This document shows positions 56,827 to 64,000 of a stretch of DNA of 64,000 nt, piece by piece. Position 1 is the stretch's first letter; each line of letters opens with the position of its first letter. Below the pieces are notes generated by a model. The model was not told the origin of the DNA, searched no databases, and worked only from the letters and a program-made list of their open reading frames with translations. The translations under genes and the position numbers were made by a program. Source of the DNA: Alphaproteobacteria bacterium (GTDB lineage Bacteria > Pseudomonadota > Alphaproteobacteria > Caulobacterales > Caulobacteraceae); contig JANYET010000050.1 in the NCBI GenBank assembly GCA_025359785.1, positions 124,001 to 188,000 of the forward strand. Reading direction: 5' to 3'.

Positions 56827-57504
56827 CTGTCGCCAGTTCCTGGTTGGTCTTGCACGAGTGGCCGTGAGGGTCGTCGCGCGAGAGCGTCTCCACCCTAGTT
56901 GAAATAATCCCGCCATCCGCCCCCGATTACTCGGCTTTGGACGTCGGGCCGCTGTCGCTGCGCCGCGACCCGTTACGACTGCGCCCAACACGACGGTGGG
57001 GCAACGCTTCGAAGGCGCGAGGCGATCTCTTCCGTCGGTGAGGACATCCGAGGTCTTACCGCTATCTTAAAGATGCGGCTCCGGTCCTTTGGCAACCCCT
57101 TATTGAGGCGTCAAGGGGTCTGACGATAACCAGGTCTTGCGAAAGTTCGATGGCGCCCCAAGGGCTATCGCACTGCACAAATTTGCGCCGTAGGACGATG
57201 GCGGAAAATTCTACCCTTACGGGCAATTAATGTTGCGATGCGATATGTATTTCACAAATGTAATCTGCGGCCTTCTGTCACCGTGGGCGCGGCGCCTGAG
57301 CGGAAACAGTCGCCCTCGGTTCGATCCGAAGCTCACTTCTATTGTGCGCCGGCCTCAGGACGCCTGTCGGCGGCCCGCGCGGCGGCTGGACTGTAGAAGG
57401 CGACAACCCGACGATAGCCTCGCGCCGGGGCGCCGGGGTTCAATCGGCGGTTTCATCGGCGGCGCCCGCGTCCGGCCAGGCGCCGACCGGAAAATAGGCG
57501 CCCG
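56827..57504. other. 678-bp non-coding stretch upstream of exbB
   Basis: It should hold the exbB promoter. Around 57170-57270 it is unusually AT-rich for this genome. A perfect seven-pair inverted repeat, ACCCCTT and AAGGGGT with an 11-base loop, is at 57095-57119. I see no tRNA or convincing gene; the 92-codon frame at 57230-57508 is Arg-rich and looks like chance. Confidence 0.5.
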
Positions 57505-58272
57505 CTAGCCTCTGACGTTGCGCTCGATCAAGCGGTCGAGGTCGCCATGGCCGATGTGCTCGGCGCGATCCCCAAAATGGGTCTCGACACGATGCATCGC
57601 GCGGAACTCACCCACCACCAGCGGGCCGGCCGCCGGGCCGCGCGCCACATAGCCCACCGCCCGGTAGCCGGACGAGGCGCGCTTGTCGCTGGCAAGCACA
57701 TAGATCAGCGAGGCGTTGTCGCGGCCCAGATCCTCGACAATCACCTCGGCCCCCGCGTCGCCGGCGTGAACGACGGTGTGGGCCGCGCCATGATGCATCT
57801 GAACGTCGGCGTTTTGGCCGTCGCTGTGCACCTTGATTCCAAAGATCCGCACATCGGCGCGATCGCCGGCGGTGTGAACGTGGAAGAACGGCAGGTCGAT
57901 GTTGGCGTGTTCGCCGGGGTCGTCCTTCTCGACCGGTGCGATCCGCCGGCTCGGCATCGGCAGCAGGGCGCGAAGCTCTGCCTTCGACGGCGCCAGCGCA
58001 TCCGTCGCTGAGCGGCCCGACAAGGCCACCAGCTTCAACCGCACGGTTTCGCCCACCGGACCTTCGTAGTCGCAGCTCAGCCCGTCGGCCGCCTGAGCCG
58101 TGCGGGTCAGCTCGCCCTGCGTCGCCGGGCAATCGAGCGCCGCCACGGTCTTCAGCGTCGGCCCGCCGGTCCGCGAGACCTCATAGCCGTTGTAGTCCAC
58201 GCGCGTCGCGCACGCCGCCAGCGCCAGCGCCGAGATGCACAGACCGCCGATCAGAATTATCCGCATAGCCAA
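57505..58272 (-). CDS. Putative lipoprotein
   Basis: A 255-residue exported lipoprotein: signal MRIILIGGLCISALALAAC with lipobox LAAC. The middle part is His/Asp-rich (FFHVHTAGDRADVRIFGIKVHSDGQ, MHHGAAHTVVHAGD) and could bind metal or form a beta-rich adhesin-like fold. No family is recognised. A second ATG two codons in (58266) is the likelier start, as it directly opens the signal peptide. Confidence 0.75.
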   Translation of the reverse strand: MAMRIILIGGLCISALALAACATRVDYNGYEVSRTGGPTLKTVAALDCPATQGELTRTAQAADGLSCDYEGPVGETVRLKLVALSGRSATDALAPSKAELRALLPMPSRRIAPVEKDDPGEHANIDLPFFHVHTAGDRADVRIFGIKVHSDGQNADVQMHHGAAHTVVHAGDAGAEVIVEDLGRDNASLIYVLASDKRASSGYRAVGYVARGPAAGPLVVGEFRAMHRVETHFGDRAEHIGHGDLDRLIERNVRG

Positions 58273-58401
58273 GCCCCAAAACCCTCAGTCGCCCTCTTGT
58301 GGGACGGTCCGGTCTGGCCGGGGCGAAGTCGAGTGAATTCGCGGTAAGGCGGCGGTGGGAAAGGGGCGCGCTGCGGGCGGCGCGATGTAAGGAAAGGGAA
58401 G

Positions 58402-58477
58402 TGGTGCCTGGGGGCGGATTCGAACCACCGACACGCGGATTTTCAATCCGCTGCTCTACCAACTGAGCTACCCAGGC
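58402..58477 (-). tRNA. tRNA-Phe (GAA)
   Basis: 76 nt with CCA encoded. The acceptor arms GCCTGGG and CCCAGGC pair, discriminator A. The anticodon loop is TTGAAAA (GAA), the stem GCGGA/TCCGC, and the T arm contains GGTTCGAATCC. Confidence 0.97.
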
Positions 58478-58558
58478 GAAGGCCCCAAACGGGGAGCCGC
58501 GTCTATAGAAGAGCCTCTTTCGGAAGTCCAGCGAGGGCGCAAGGGCGGGGCGCGGCGG

Positions 58559-58732
58559 TTAGTCTTCGGACACGTCGCCGTCCGTGGGGCCATCCTCGTT
58601 TTCGACCGCGGGGATCACGTAGCGGCCACTCAGCCAGCGATTGAGGTCCACATCGGCGCAGCGGCGCGAGCAGAACGGCGCGCGATCCGGCTGGGCGGGC
58701 TTGCCGCAGATCGGACACGCGGCATCGCTCAT
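58559..58732 (-). CDS. yacG: DNA gyrase inhibitor YacG (zinc protein)
   Basis: A short 57-residue protein beginning [13 protein letters not shown]. Four zinc cysteines are present: Cys6-x2-Cys9 and Cys21-x3-Cys25 ([11 protein letters not shown]), followed by [11 protein letters not shown] and an acidic tail. Exactly the YacG pattern. YacG of E. coli binds GyrB and blocks DNA binding. The ATG overlaps the RNase gene stop (ATGA). Confidence 0.93.
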   Translation of the reverse strand: MSDAACPICGKPAQPDRAPFCSRRCADVDLNRWLSGRYVIPAVENEDGPTDGDVSED

Positions 58733-59769
58733 GCGGCGCTGACCTGCAGCTTGTCGCGCGGCGCGGCGGGATCGGCGGTCACGCTAAAGCGCGCACCCAT
58801 CCGGGCGGTCAGCAGATCGATCAGCGGCGCGGCGGCGCGGGCGACGTCCGGAGCGCAGGTCGCGGTCAGCCGCGCGCCGGGCTGGGCGGCGCCCTCCGAC
58901 TGCAGCCGGCGGATCAGCCGCTGGGCGAGCGTGCGGTCGCTCAGGGCGCCATCGGGGCGGCAAAGACGCTCCAGAACCGGCTGGGTCCGCCGGGGCAGCG
59001 ACAGTTCCATGGTGCCGAACCGCCCGACCGGGCCGATGGCGACCCCTGGATTGTCCGGTCCGAAAGCCGCGCGGGCCGCCGCCAGCAGCGCATTGCCATC
59101 ATGGCCACGCCCAACCAGATCGATTACCATGATGCCGCCCAGGCCTTTCAGCCGCAACAGCCGCGCCGCCATGCCCAGCGCCGCGAGGTTGGCCTGGCGG
59201 GTCACCCGCTTGGCGTCGCCTCCCTTGCGATCAGACAGGTCCACGTCGATCGCGGTGAGCGCGCGGGTGGGTTCGATGGCGAGTTCGCCGCCGCCGGGCA
59301 GCGGATGGATGACGTCCAGCGCCTCGGCCTCGGCTTCGTCCGCCACATCGCGCGCGGCGCGGCCCTCGACCAGGGCGGCGCCATGGCCCAGCACAGCCAG
59401 GTCCGCCGCCACATCGGGCCCGGGGGTCAGCAGGCGCGGCGCGCCCTCCCCGGCGCCGATCATACGGGCGATCGCCAGCTTGCCGCGCCGCGGTTCGCCG
59501 CGAATCTCGATCTCGATCGCCTGGCCGCGCACCGGCTTGGCGTCCGGCTTGAAGGGCAGGATCGCCTCGGCGCCGGCGCCCAGATCCAGGAAGGCGGTGG
59601 CCAGCGTCGGCTCCAGACTGGCGACCCGGGCCACCAGCCGCGCGCCCAGCAGCAGGCGCGGATCGTCGTCGTGGCGATGGATCAACAGCCGCTCGGGCCG
59701 GCCATCCAGGGTCACGACGCCGCGCGTCTCGCCGATCCCGACATCAAGGTAGATTCGGCGCTCGCTCAT
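58729..59769 (-). CDS. Ribonuclease E/G family protein, short form
   Basis: A 346-residue protein with an N-terminal S1-like part ([26 protein letters not shown]) and the RNase E/G catalytic core, including the two Mg2+ aspartate motifs AIDVD and VIDLVG. It is shorter than Rng or Rne and lacks the Zn-link CPxC segment and any C-terminal scaffold. Such short members occur beside maf and yacG in Alphaproteobacteria. Overlaps maf by 4 nt. Confidence 0.87.
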   Translation of the reverse strand: MSERRIYLDVGIGETRGVVTLDGRPERLLIHRHDDDPRLLLGARLVARVASLEPTLATAFLDLGAGAEAILPFKPDAKPVRGQAIEIEIRGEPRRGKLAIARMIGAGEGAPRLLTPGPDVAADLAVLGHGAALVEGRAARDVADEAEAEALDVIHPLPGGGELAIEPTRALTAIDVDLSDRKGGDAKRVTRQANLAALGMAARLLRLKGLGGIMVIDLVGRGHDGNALLAAARAAFGPDNPGVAIGPVGRFGTMELSLPRRTQPVLERLCRPDGALSDRTLAQRLIRRLQSEGAAQPGARLTATCAPDVARAAAPLIDLLTARMGARFSVTADPAAPRDKLQVSAA

Positions 59770-60353
59770 GGCACGGGATAGCCCAGGCCAGCCAACAGAC
59801 CGGCCGTCTCGTAGAGCGGCAGCCCCACGACGCCGGAATAGGAGCCCTGCAGGCTCAGCACGAATCGGCCCGCGCGCCCCTGGACGCCATAGCCGCCGGC
59901 CTTGCCGATCCCCTCGCCGCACGCCAGATAGCGCTCCACATCGGCCGGCGTCAGGCGCTTGAAATGCAGCCGGCTTTCCACCAGCCGGTGGGCGCTGCGG
60001 CCGTCGGGCGCCACGACACAGACGCCGGTCAGCACGCGGTGCGCCCGGCCGGACAGCAGGTTGAGGCAGGCGCGCACCTGATCGGCGTCCTCCGCCTTGG
60101 GCAGCACGCGGCGGCCGACCGCGACCACCGTATCGGCGGCCAGCACATGGCTGCCCGCATGGTCCGGCGCGACCTTGCGCGCCTTGGCCTGCGCCAGCCG
60201 GACGGCGAGCAGGCGCGGAGTCTCATCTTTCAGGGGAGATTCGTCGAACTCGGCGGCCACGACCGCGTCGGGCTCGAGGCCGATCTGACGCAGAAGGTCG
60301 AGCCGCCGGGGACTTGCGGAGGCCAGAACCAGGCGCGGCGGCGATTGCGGCAC
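59766..60353 (-). CDS. maf: Maf family nucleotide pyrophosphatase
   Basis: 195 residues. Motifs VLASASPRRLDLLRQIG, DESPLKDETP, VLAADTVVAV and GYGVQGRAGRFVLSLQGSYSGVVGLPL define the Maf/YhdE/YceF fold. These enzymes hydrolyse modified or canonical NTPs (dTTP, UTP, m7GTP, depending on the branch). Located between infA and the RNase gene. Confidence 0.94.
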   Translation of the reverse strand: MPQSPPRLVLASASPRRLDLLRQIGLEPDAVVAAEFDESPLKDETPRLLAVRLAQAKARKVAPDHAGSHVLAADTVVAVGRRVLPKAEDADQVRACLNLLSGRAHRVLTGVCVVAPDGRSAHRLVESRLHFKRLTPADVERYLACGEGIGKAGGYGVQGRAGRFVLSLQGSYSGVVGLPLYETAGLLAGLGYPVP

Positions 60354-60367
60354 GGGGCCGGGCGCGT

Positions 60368-60586
60368 CTATCGGACGCGGAACGTGATGCGGCCCTTGGA
60401 AAGGTCGTAGGGCGTCATCTCGACGAGCACCTTGTCGCCGGCCGAGACCCGGATGCGGTTCTTGCGCATCTTGCCGGCGGTGTGGGCGATGATCTCGTGG
60501 TCGTTCTCAAGCTTCACGCGGAACGTCGCGTTGGGCAGGACTTCACTGACCGTGCCCGGAAACTCCAGCAGTTCTTCTTTCGCCAT
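60368..60586 (-). CDS. infA: Translation initiation factor IF-1
   Basis: 72 residues, the usual IF-1 length, a single S1/OB domain ([53 protein letters not shown]). It binds the ribosomal A site during initiation. It lies 14 nt before maf. Confidence 0.98.
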   Translation of the reverse strand: MAKEELLEFPGTVSEVLPNATFRVKLENDHEIIAHTAGKMRKNRIRVSAGDKVLVEMTPYDLSKGRITFRVR

Positions 60587-60702
60587 GCAGGCTCCAAATC
60601 GAGAATAAAAGGACGGCCCGCGCCTTTACGTCAGGCCGCGAGCCCTGGATAGCGCGCAAATTATAGCGCACCAGCCCCGGCAAGGTCGATGGCCGAGCGT
60701 TT

Positions 60703-61185
60703 TCAGCCCCCGAACCGTTCCGCGATGCGGCGCTCCAGCGCGTCACGCACCGCCCGATAAGCCTCAAGCCGCGCCTCGCGGGAGCCGTGCGTCAGGGTTG
60801 GGTCGAGGGTGGGCCAGTACTCGATATCAGCCGCACGCCCGCGCGCGATCTCGACCGCGCTATGCTGCGCCTCGGGCGTCAGCGAGATCACCAGGTCGAA
60901 GGACGAGTCCTCCAGGTCGCCGAAGGTCTTCGGCCGGTGGCGGGCGAGATCGCAGCCCAGCTCCGCCATCACCTCTCGGGCGAACGGATCGACGCCGGCG
61001 TCGACATCTTCGTCGCGTTCGTCGTCGTGGATCTGCGCCGGCCGCTTCAGCCCGCAGCTGTCCACATAGATACGGTCGCCCGCCAGCCGTTTCAGCAGCG
61101 CCTCGGCCATCGGCGAGCGGACCTGGTTGAAGTTACAGGCGAACAGCACCGCGCCGGGCAAGCGCGACGGCGCGTCAGCCGGCAT
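60703..61185 (-). CDS. Low-molecular-weight protein-tyrosine-phosphatase-like protein
   Basis: 160 residues with the phosphatase P-loop CNFNQVRS (Cys17, Arg23) near the N-terminus and the general-acid region YWPTLDPT near residue 127. It lies between UPF0262 and infA. Its 40-residue sibling motif differs from ArsC (17736), so a phosphatase role, not arsenate reduction, is more likely. Confidence 0.87.
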   Translation of the reverse strand: MPADAPSRLPGAVLFACNFNQVRSPMAEALLKRLAGDRIYVDSCGLKRPAQIHDDERDEDVDAGVDPFAREVMAELGCDLARHRPKTFGDLEDSSFDLVISLTPEAQHSAVEIARGRAADIEYWPTLDPTLTHGSREARLEAYRAVRDALERRIAERFGG

Positions 61186-61191
61186 CTGGCC

Positions 61192-61671
61192 TCAGCCCCG
61201 CCAATGCAGGGCGCAGATCAGGGTGAAAAGGCGCCGCGACGTATCCACGTCCGTCTCGATCTTGCCGGCAAGCCGCGTGCGCAGCACCTCGGACGCCTCG
61301 TTGTGCAGGCCGCGCCGTCCCATGTCCAAGGCCTCGATCTGGCTGGGCGTCGAGCTGCGGATCGCCTGATAATAGCTCTCGCAGATCAGGAAATAGTCTT
61401 TGATCAGCCCCCGGAACGGCGACAGTGACAGGATGTGCCGGCGTTCGTAGCTGGGCCCACGGATGTCGAAGACCAGCCGATTCTCGATCAGGCCCATGCG
61501 GAGGTCATAGGGGCCCTGTTCGGCGCCTTCCGGGTGGAAATAGTTCTCCTCCAACAGGTCGAAGATGGCGATCTGCCGCTCCTGCTCCTGGTCGCGCGAG
61601 GCCGCGCCGAGCGACTGTTCGTCGAGCTCGACGGTCTGCAGGCGGTGCATCTGGCGGTCGTCGTCGGCCAT
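61192..61671 (-). CDS. UPF0262 family protein
   Basis: 159 residues; the C-terminal two thirds match UPF0262 ([75 protein letters not shown]). The family is restricted to Alphaproteobacteria and has no known function. The ATG at 61671 is chosen because upstream in-frame sequence passes through a terminator. It is 6 nt before the phosphatase gene. Confidence 0.92.
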   Translation of the reverse strand: MADDDRQMHRLQTVELDEQSLGAASRDQEQERQIAIFDLLEENYFHPEGAEQGPYDLRMGLIENRLVFDIRGPSYERRHILSLSPFRGLIKDYFLICESYYQAIRSSTPSQIEALDMGRRGLHNEASEVLRTRLAGKIETDVDTSRRLFTLICALHWRG

Positions 61672-61761
61672 GGGCGTCCGAGCATGAGGGCTGACCCCAC
61701 GCTTTATGGCATTCCGGGGCCCCGCGTCATCCCGCAGCTGCGAAGGGCGGGTATGCGGACA

Positions 61762-61797
61762 AAGAAAAACGCCCGGCGCGGAATGCGCCGGGCGTTC
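61762..61797 (-). terminator. Intrinsic terminator after hisD
   Basis: AACGCCCGGCGC and GCGCCGGGCGTT form a perfect 12-pair stem around a 5-base loop, continuing into TTTTTCTTT on the minus strand, about 45 nt after the hisD stop. Confidence 0.92.
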
Positions 61798-61841
61798 TGA
61801 AGGCCTGAAATCGAGGCGTCGCGCGGTTCTGGCCGGCGCCG

Positions 61842-63125
61842 TCAGCCCTGCCCCATCCGGATGGCCGCCGAGCGGGCGTGGGCCGGCAGGCCCTCGGCCT
61901 CGGCCAGCGCCACCGTCGCCGGCGCCAGGCGGGCGAACGCTACCTCGTCGCACTTCACGATCGAGGTCCGCTTGATGAAATCATAGAGCGACAGGCCGGA
62001 AGAAAATCGCGCCGCCCGGCTGGTGGGCAACACGTGATTCGAACCCGCGACATAGTCGCCGATCGCCTCCGGGGCGTGACGGCCCAGGAAGATCGCGCCC
62101 GCGTGCCGCACGCGGTCGGCCAGGCGCTCCGGGTTCTCCAGCGCGAATTCCACATGCTCGGGCGCGATCCGGTCGACGAGCTTGGGGGCCTCGTCCAGCG
62201 GGGCGATCACCACCGCGCCGTGGTCGCGCCAGGAGGCCGCCGCATCCTTGCCGGTCGACAGCGTCGACAGCTGCGTGATGACGGCCGCCTCGACCCTGGC
62301 CGCGAAGGCCTCGTCGTCGGTGATCAGGATGGCTTGCGCCGCCGGGTCGTGTTCGGCCTGGGACAGCAGGTCAGCGGCGATCCATTCGGGGTTGTTGGCG
62401 CCATCCGCCACGACCACGATCTCTGAAGGTCCCGCCAGGGCGTCGATGCCGACCGCGCCATAGACGCGTCGCTTGGCCGCCGTGACGAAGGCGTTGCCGG
62501 GCCCCACGATCTTGTCGACCGGCCGGATCGGACCCGCGCCGTAGGCCAGGGCGGCGACGGCCTGGGCCCCACCGACCCGCCAGATCTCGTGCACACCCGC
62601 GGCTTTCGCCGCTGCCAGCACGGCTGGCTGCAGGCGGCCAGGCGGCGTGACCATGGCAATCCGCTCGACGCCGGCGACGGCGGCCGGCACGGCATTCATC
62701 AGGACAGTGGAGGGATAGGCCGCGCGCCCGCCCGGGACATAGATCCCGACGGCCTCGAGCGGCGTCCAACGCCAGCCCAGTTGTACGCCCGCGTCGTCGG
62801 TAAACGTCAGGTCGGCGGGCCGCTGGCGGGCGTGATAGCTTCGGATACGTTCGGCGGCGAAGGCGATGGCGTCGCGAACGCTCTGCGGACACGCCGCGGC
62901 GCCGGCCTCGATCTCAGCTTCGCTGACGCGGATGGAATGCTCGTCCAGCGCGACGCCGTCGAAATCCTTGGCGAAGCGCAGCAGCGCCGCCAGGCCCTCG
63001 GCCCGCACCGCGGCGATGACGTCGCGCACCACCGCGTCAACCTCATCTGGGGTCTCGCGGCGCTCGTCGATAAAGGCGGTAAAGGCCGTCTCGAAGTCGG
63101 AATCTGTGAAGCGGAAATGACGCAT
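61842..63125 (-). CDS. hisD: Histidinol dehydrogenase
   Basis: 427 residues. NAD-dependent, zinc-dependent last two steps of histidine synthesis. Motifs: [73 protein letters not shown] and [22 protein letters not shown] (with the zinc and substrate histidines). Standard length and order. Confidence 0.97.
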   Translation of the reverse strand: MRHFRFTDSDFETAFTAFIDERRETPDEVDAVVRDVIAAVRAEGLAALLRFAKDFDGVALDEHSIRVSEAEIEAGAAACPQSVRDAIAFAAERIRSYHARQRPADLTFTDDAGVQLGWRWTPLEAVGIYVPGGRAAYPSTVLMNAVPAAVAGVERIAMVTPPGRLQPAVLAAAKAAGVHEIWRVGGAQAVAALAYGAGPIRPVDKIVGPGNAFVTAAKRRVYGAVGIDALAGPSEIVVVADGANNPEWIAADLLSQAEHDPAAQAILITDDEAFAARVEAAVITQLSTLSTGKDAAASWRDHGAVVIAPLDEAPKLVDRIAPEHVEFALENPERLADRVRHAGAIFLGRHAPEAIGDYVAGSNHVLPTSRAARFSSGLSLYDFIKRTSIVKCDEVAFARLAPATVALAEAEGLPAHARSAAIRMGQG

Positions 63126-63173
63126 GGCGCGCTTCTTTAGCGGCGCCGAGGCCAGAGCGCCATGCCGCGACGG

Positions 63174-63620
63174 CTAATCGCCGTGCGTGGGTGCTCGGGG
63201 CGTCGACCAGGGCTCCGACACATCGGCCAGCACCGCGTCTATGCACTCCACCAACGCGCGCAGGTCACCACCGCCGGCGCAACTGATCGTCACGATGCCA
63301 CCCGGAGCCTCGCCCTCGTCGAAGGCCACGGCCAGAACCTCGAGGACGGCGTCGCGGGCGCCGCGCCGGATCTTCCGCGCCTGGACCTTCATCACGCCGC
63401 CCAGTTGCAGGGCCGAGCGAACCCGCACGCTGCCGCCCGCCTCCCAGCAATAGCGGTTGAATGCGATGGTCAGCAGGCGTGCCTTGGCCTCGTAGCGGAT
63501 GTCACCCACCTTCGCGACCGCGTCCTGCATCGCCGCGGAAATGATCGCGAGATCGTCGGCGTCCTCGGCCAACAGGCGGAGCGGCTCGGTCTTGCGTCTT
63601 GGCTCGTCCGTCTTGGCCAT
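63174..63620 (-). CDS. DUF2948 family protein
   Basis: About 148 residues (MAKTDEPRRKTEPLRLLAEDADDLAIISAAMQDAVAKV...). DUF2948 proteins are found next to murA and hisD in Alphaproteobacteria, function unknown. The ATG at 63620 follows GAGGAT; a TTG at 63629 overlapping the murA stop is an alternative. It ends 48 bp before hisD. Confidence 0.87.
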   Translation of the reverse strand: MAKTDEPRRKTEPLRLLAEDADDLAIISAAMQDAVAKVGDIRYEAKARLLTIAFNRYCWEAGGSVRVRSALQLGGVMKVQARKIRRGARDAVLEVLAVAFDEGEAPGGIVTISCAGGGDLRALVECIDAVLADVSEPWSTPRAPTHGD

Positions 63621-63625
63621 CGGCG

Positions 63626-64000
<375 letters not shown>

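Noticed and set aside
57230..57508. 92-codon plus-strand frame in the gap before exbB
   Set aside because: Arg/Pro-rich, no ribosome-binding site, no recognisable domain; looks like chance in GC-rich DNA.

Overview
The window is about 64 kb of GC-rich, densely coding bacterial chromosome. It most resembles an alphaproteobacterium of the order Caulobacterales (Phenylobacterium or Caulobacter type). The basis is a tRNA-His with the non-canonical ends known from that group (G1:U72, A73), a set of alphaproteobacterial families (UPF0262, DUF2849, DUF2948, DUF934), many 4-nt ATGA/GTGA/TTGA gene overlaps and frequent GTG/TTG starts. The genus is an inference. I see no insertion sequence, prophage, CRISPR array or replication origin.

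Left part (1-23 kb): the end of a PEP-CTERM surface protein and an animal-type haem peroxidase. Next is an assimilatory sulfate reduction operon (cobA, DUF2849, cysI, DUF934, cysH, fpr) with a divergent LysR regulator. After chorismate mutase, an Hpt protein and tRNA-Lys comes a tightly overlapped four-gene operon of unknown product: RibD-like reductase, haem-oxygenase-like diiron oxidase, Rieske ferredoxin and CDP-alcohol phosphatidyltransferase. Then follow a 440-residue protein of unknown function, a SWIB protein, a TetR/EmrAB efflux module, an arsR-arsC-aquaporin arsenic module, an uncharacterised gene with a LexA-type box touching its start codon, and an Lrp / acyl-CoA synthetase / amidase group.

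Middle (23-38 kb): a small protein with an XRE regulator, a sugar-acid module (lactonase plus IlvD/Edd dehydratase), glutamate synthase (gltB, gltD), an AlgI/AlgX-type polysaccharide O-acetylation cluster with a lipoprotein, and a DUF418 membrane protein.

Nitrate block (38-53.5 kb, minus strand): nasT-nasS, then an RNA leader with an ANTAR-type hairpin that shares bases with an intrinsic terminator, then porin-nrtA-nrtB-nrtD-narK-nirB-nirD-nasA-cobA-nitrate-reductase-associated protein. mobA, for the Mo cofactor, lies just upstream. Uptake, reduction to nitrite, reduction to ammonium and siroheme synthesis are therefore contiguous, the sensor (NasS) and antiterminator (NasT) sit next to their likely RNA target, and glutamate synthase is 10 kb away to use the ammonium.

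Right part (53.6-64 kb): tRNA-His, a membrane LytTR regulator, exbB-exbD-tonB, a lipoprotein, tRNA-Phe, and a housekeeping run (murA, DUF2948, hisD, UPF0262, LMW phosphatase, infA, maf, RNase E/G, yacG), all on the minus strand.

The observations most worth following are the four-gene diiron oxidase operon, the NasT-type antitermination leader, the 14-bp tandem repeat that creates three ATGA-linked mini-ORFs before nirD, and a 183-bp inverted repeat read in frame as the end of one CobA.
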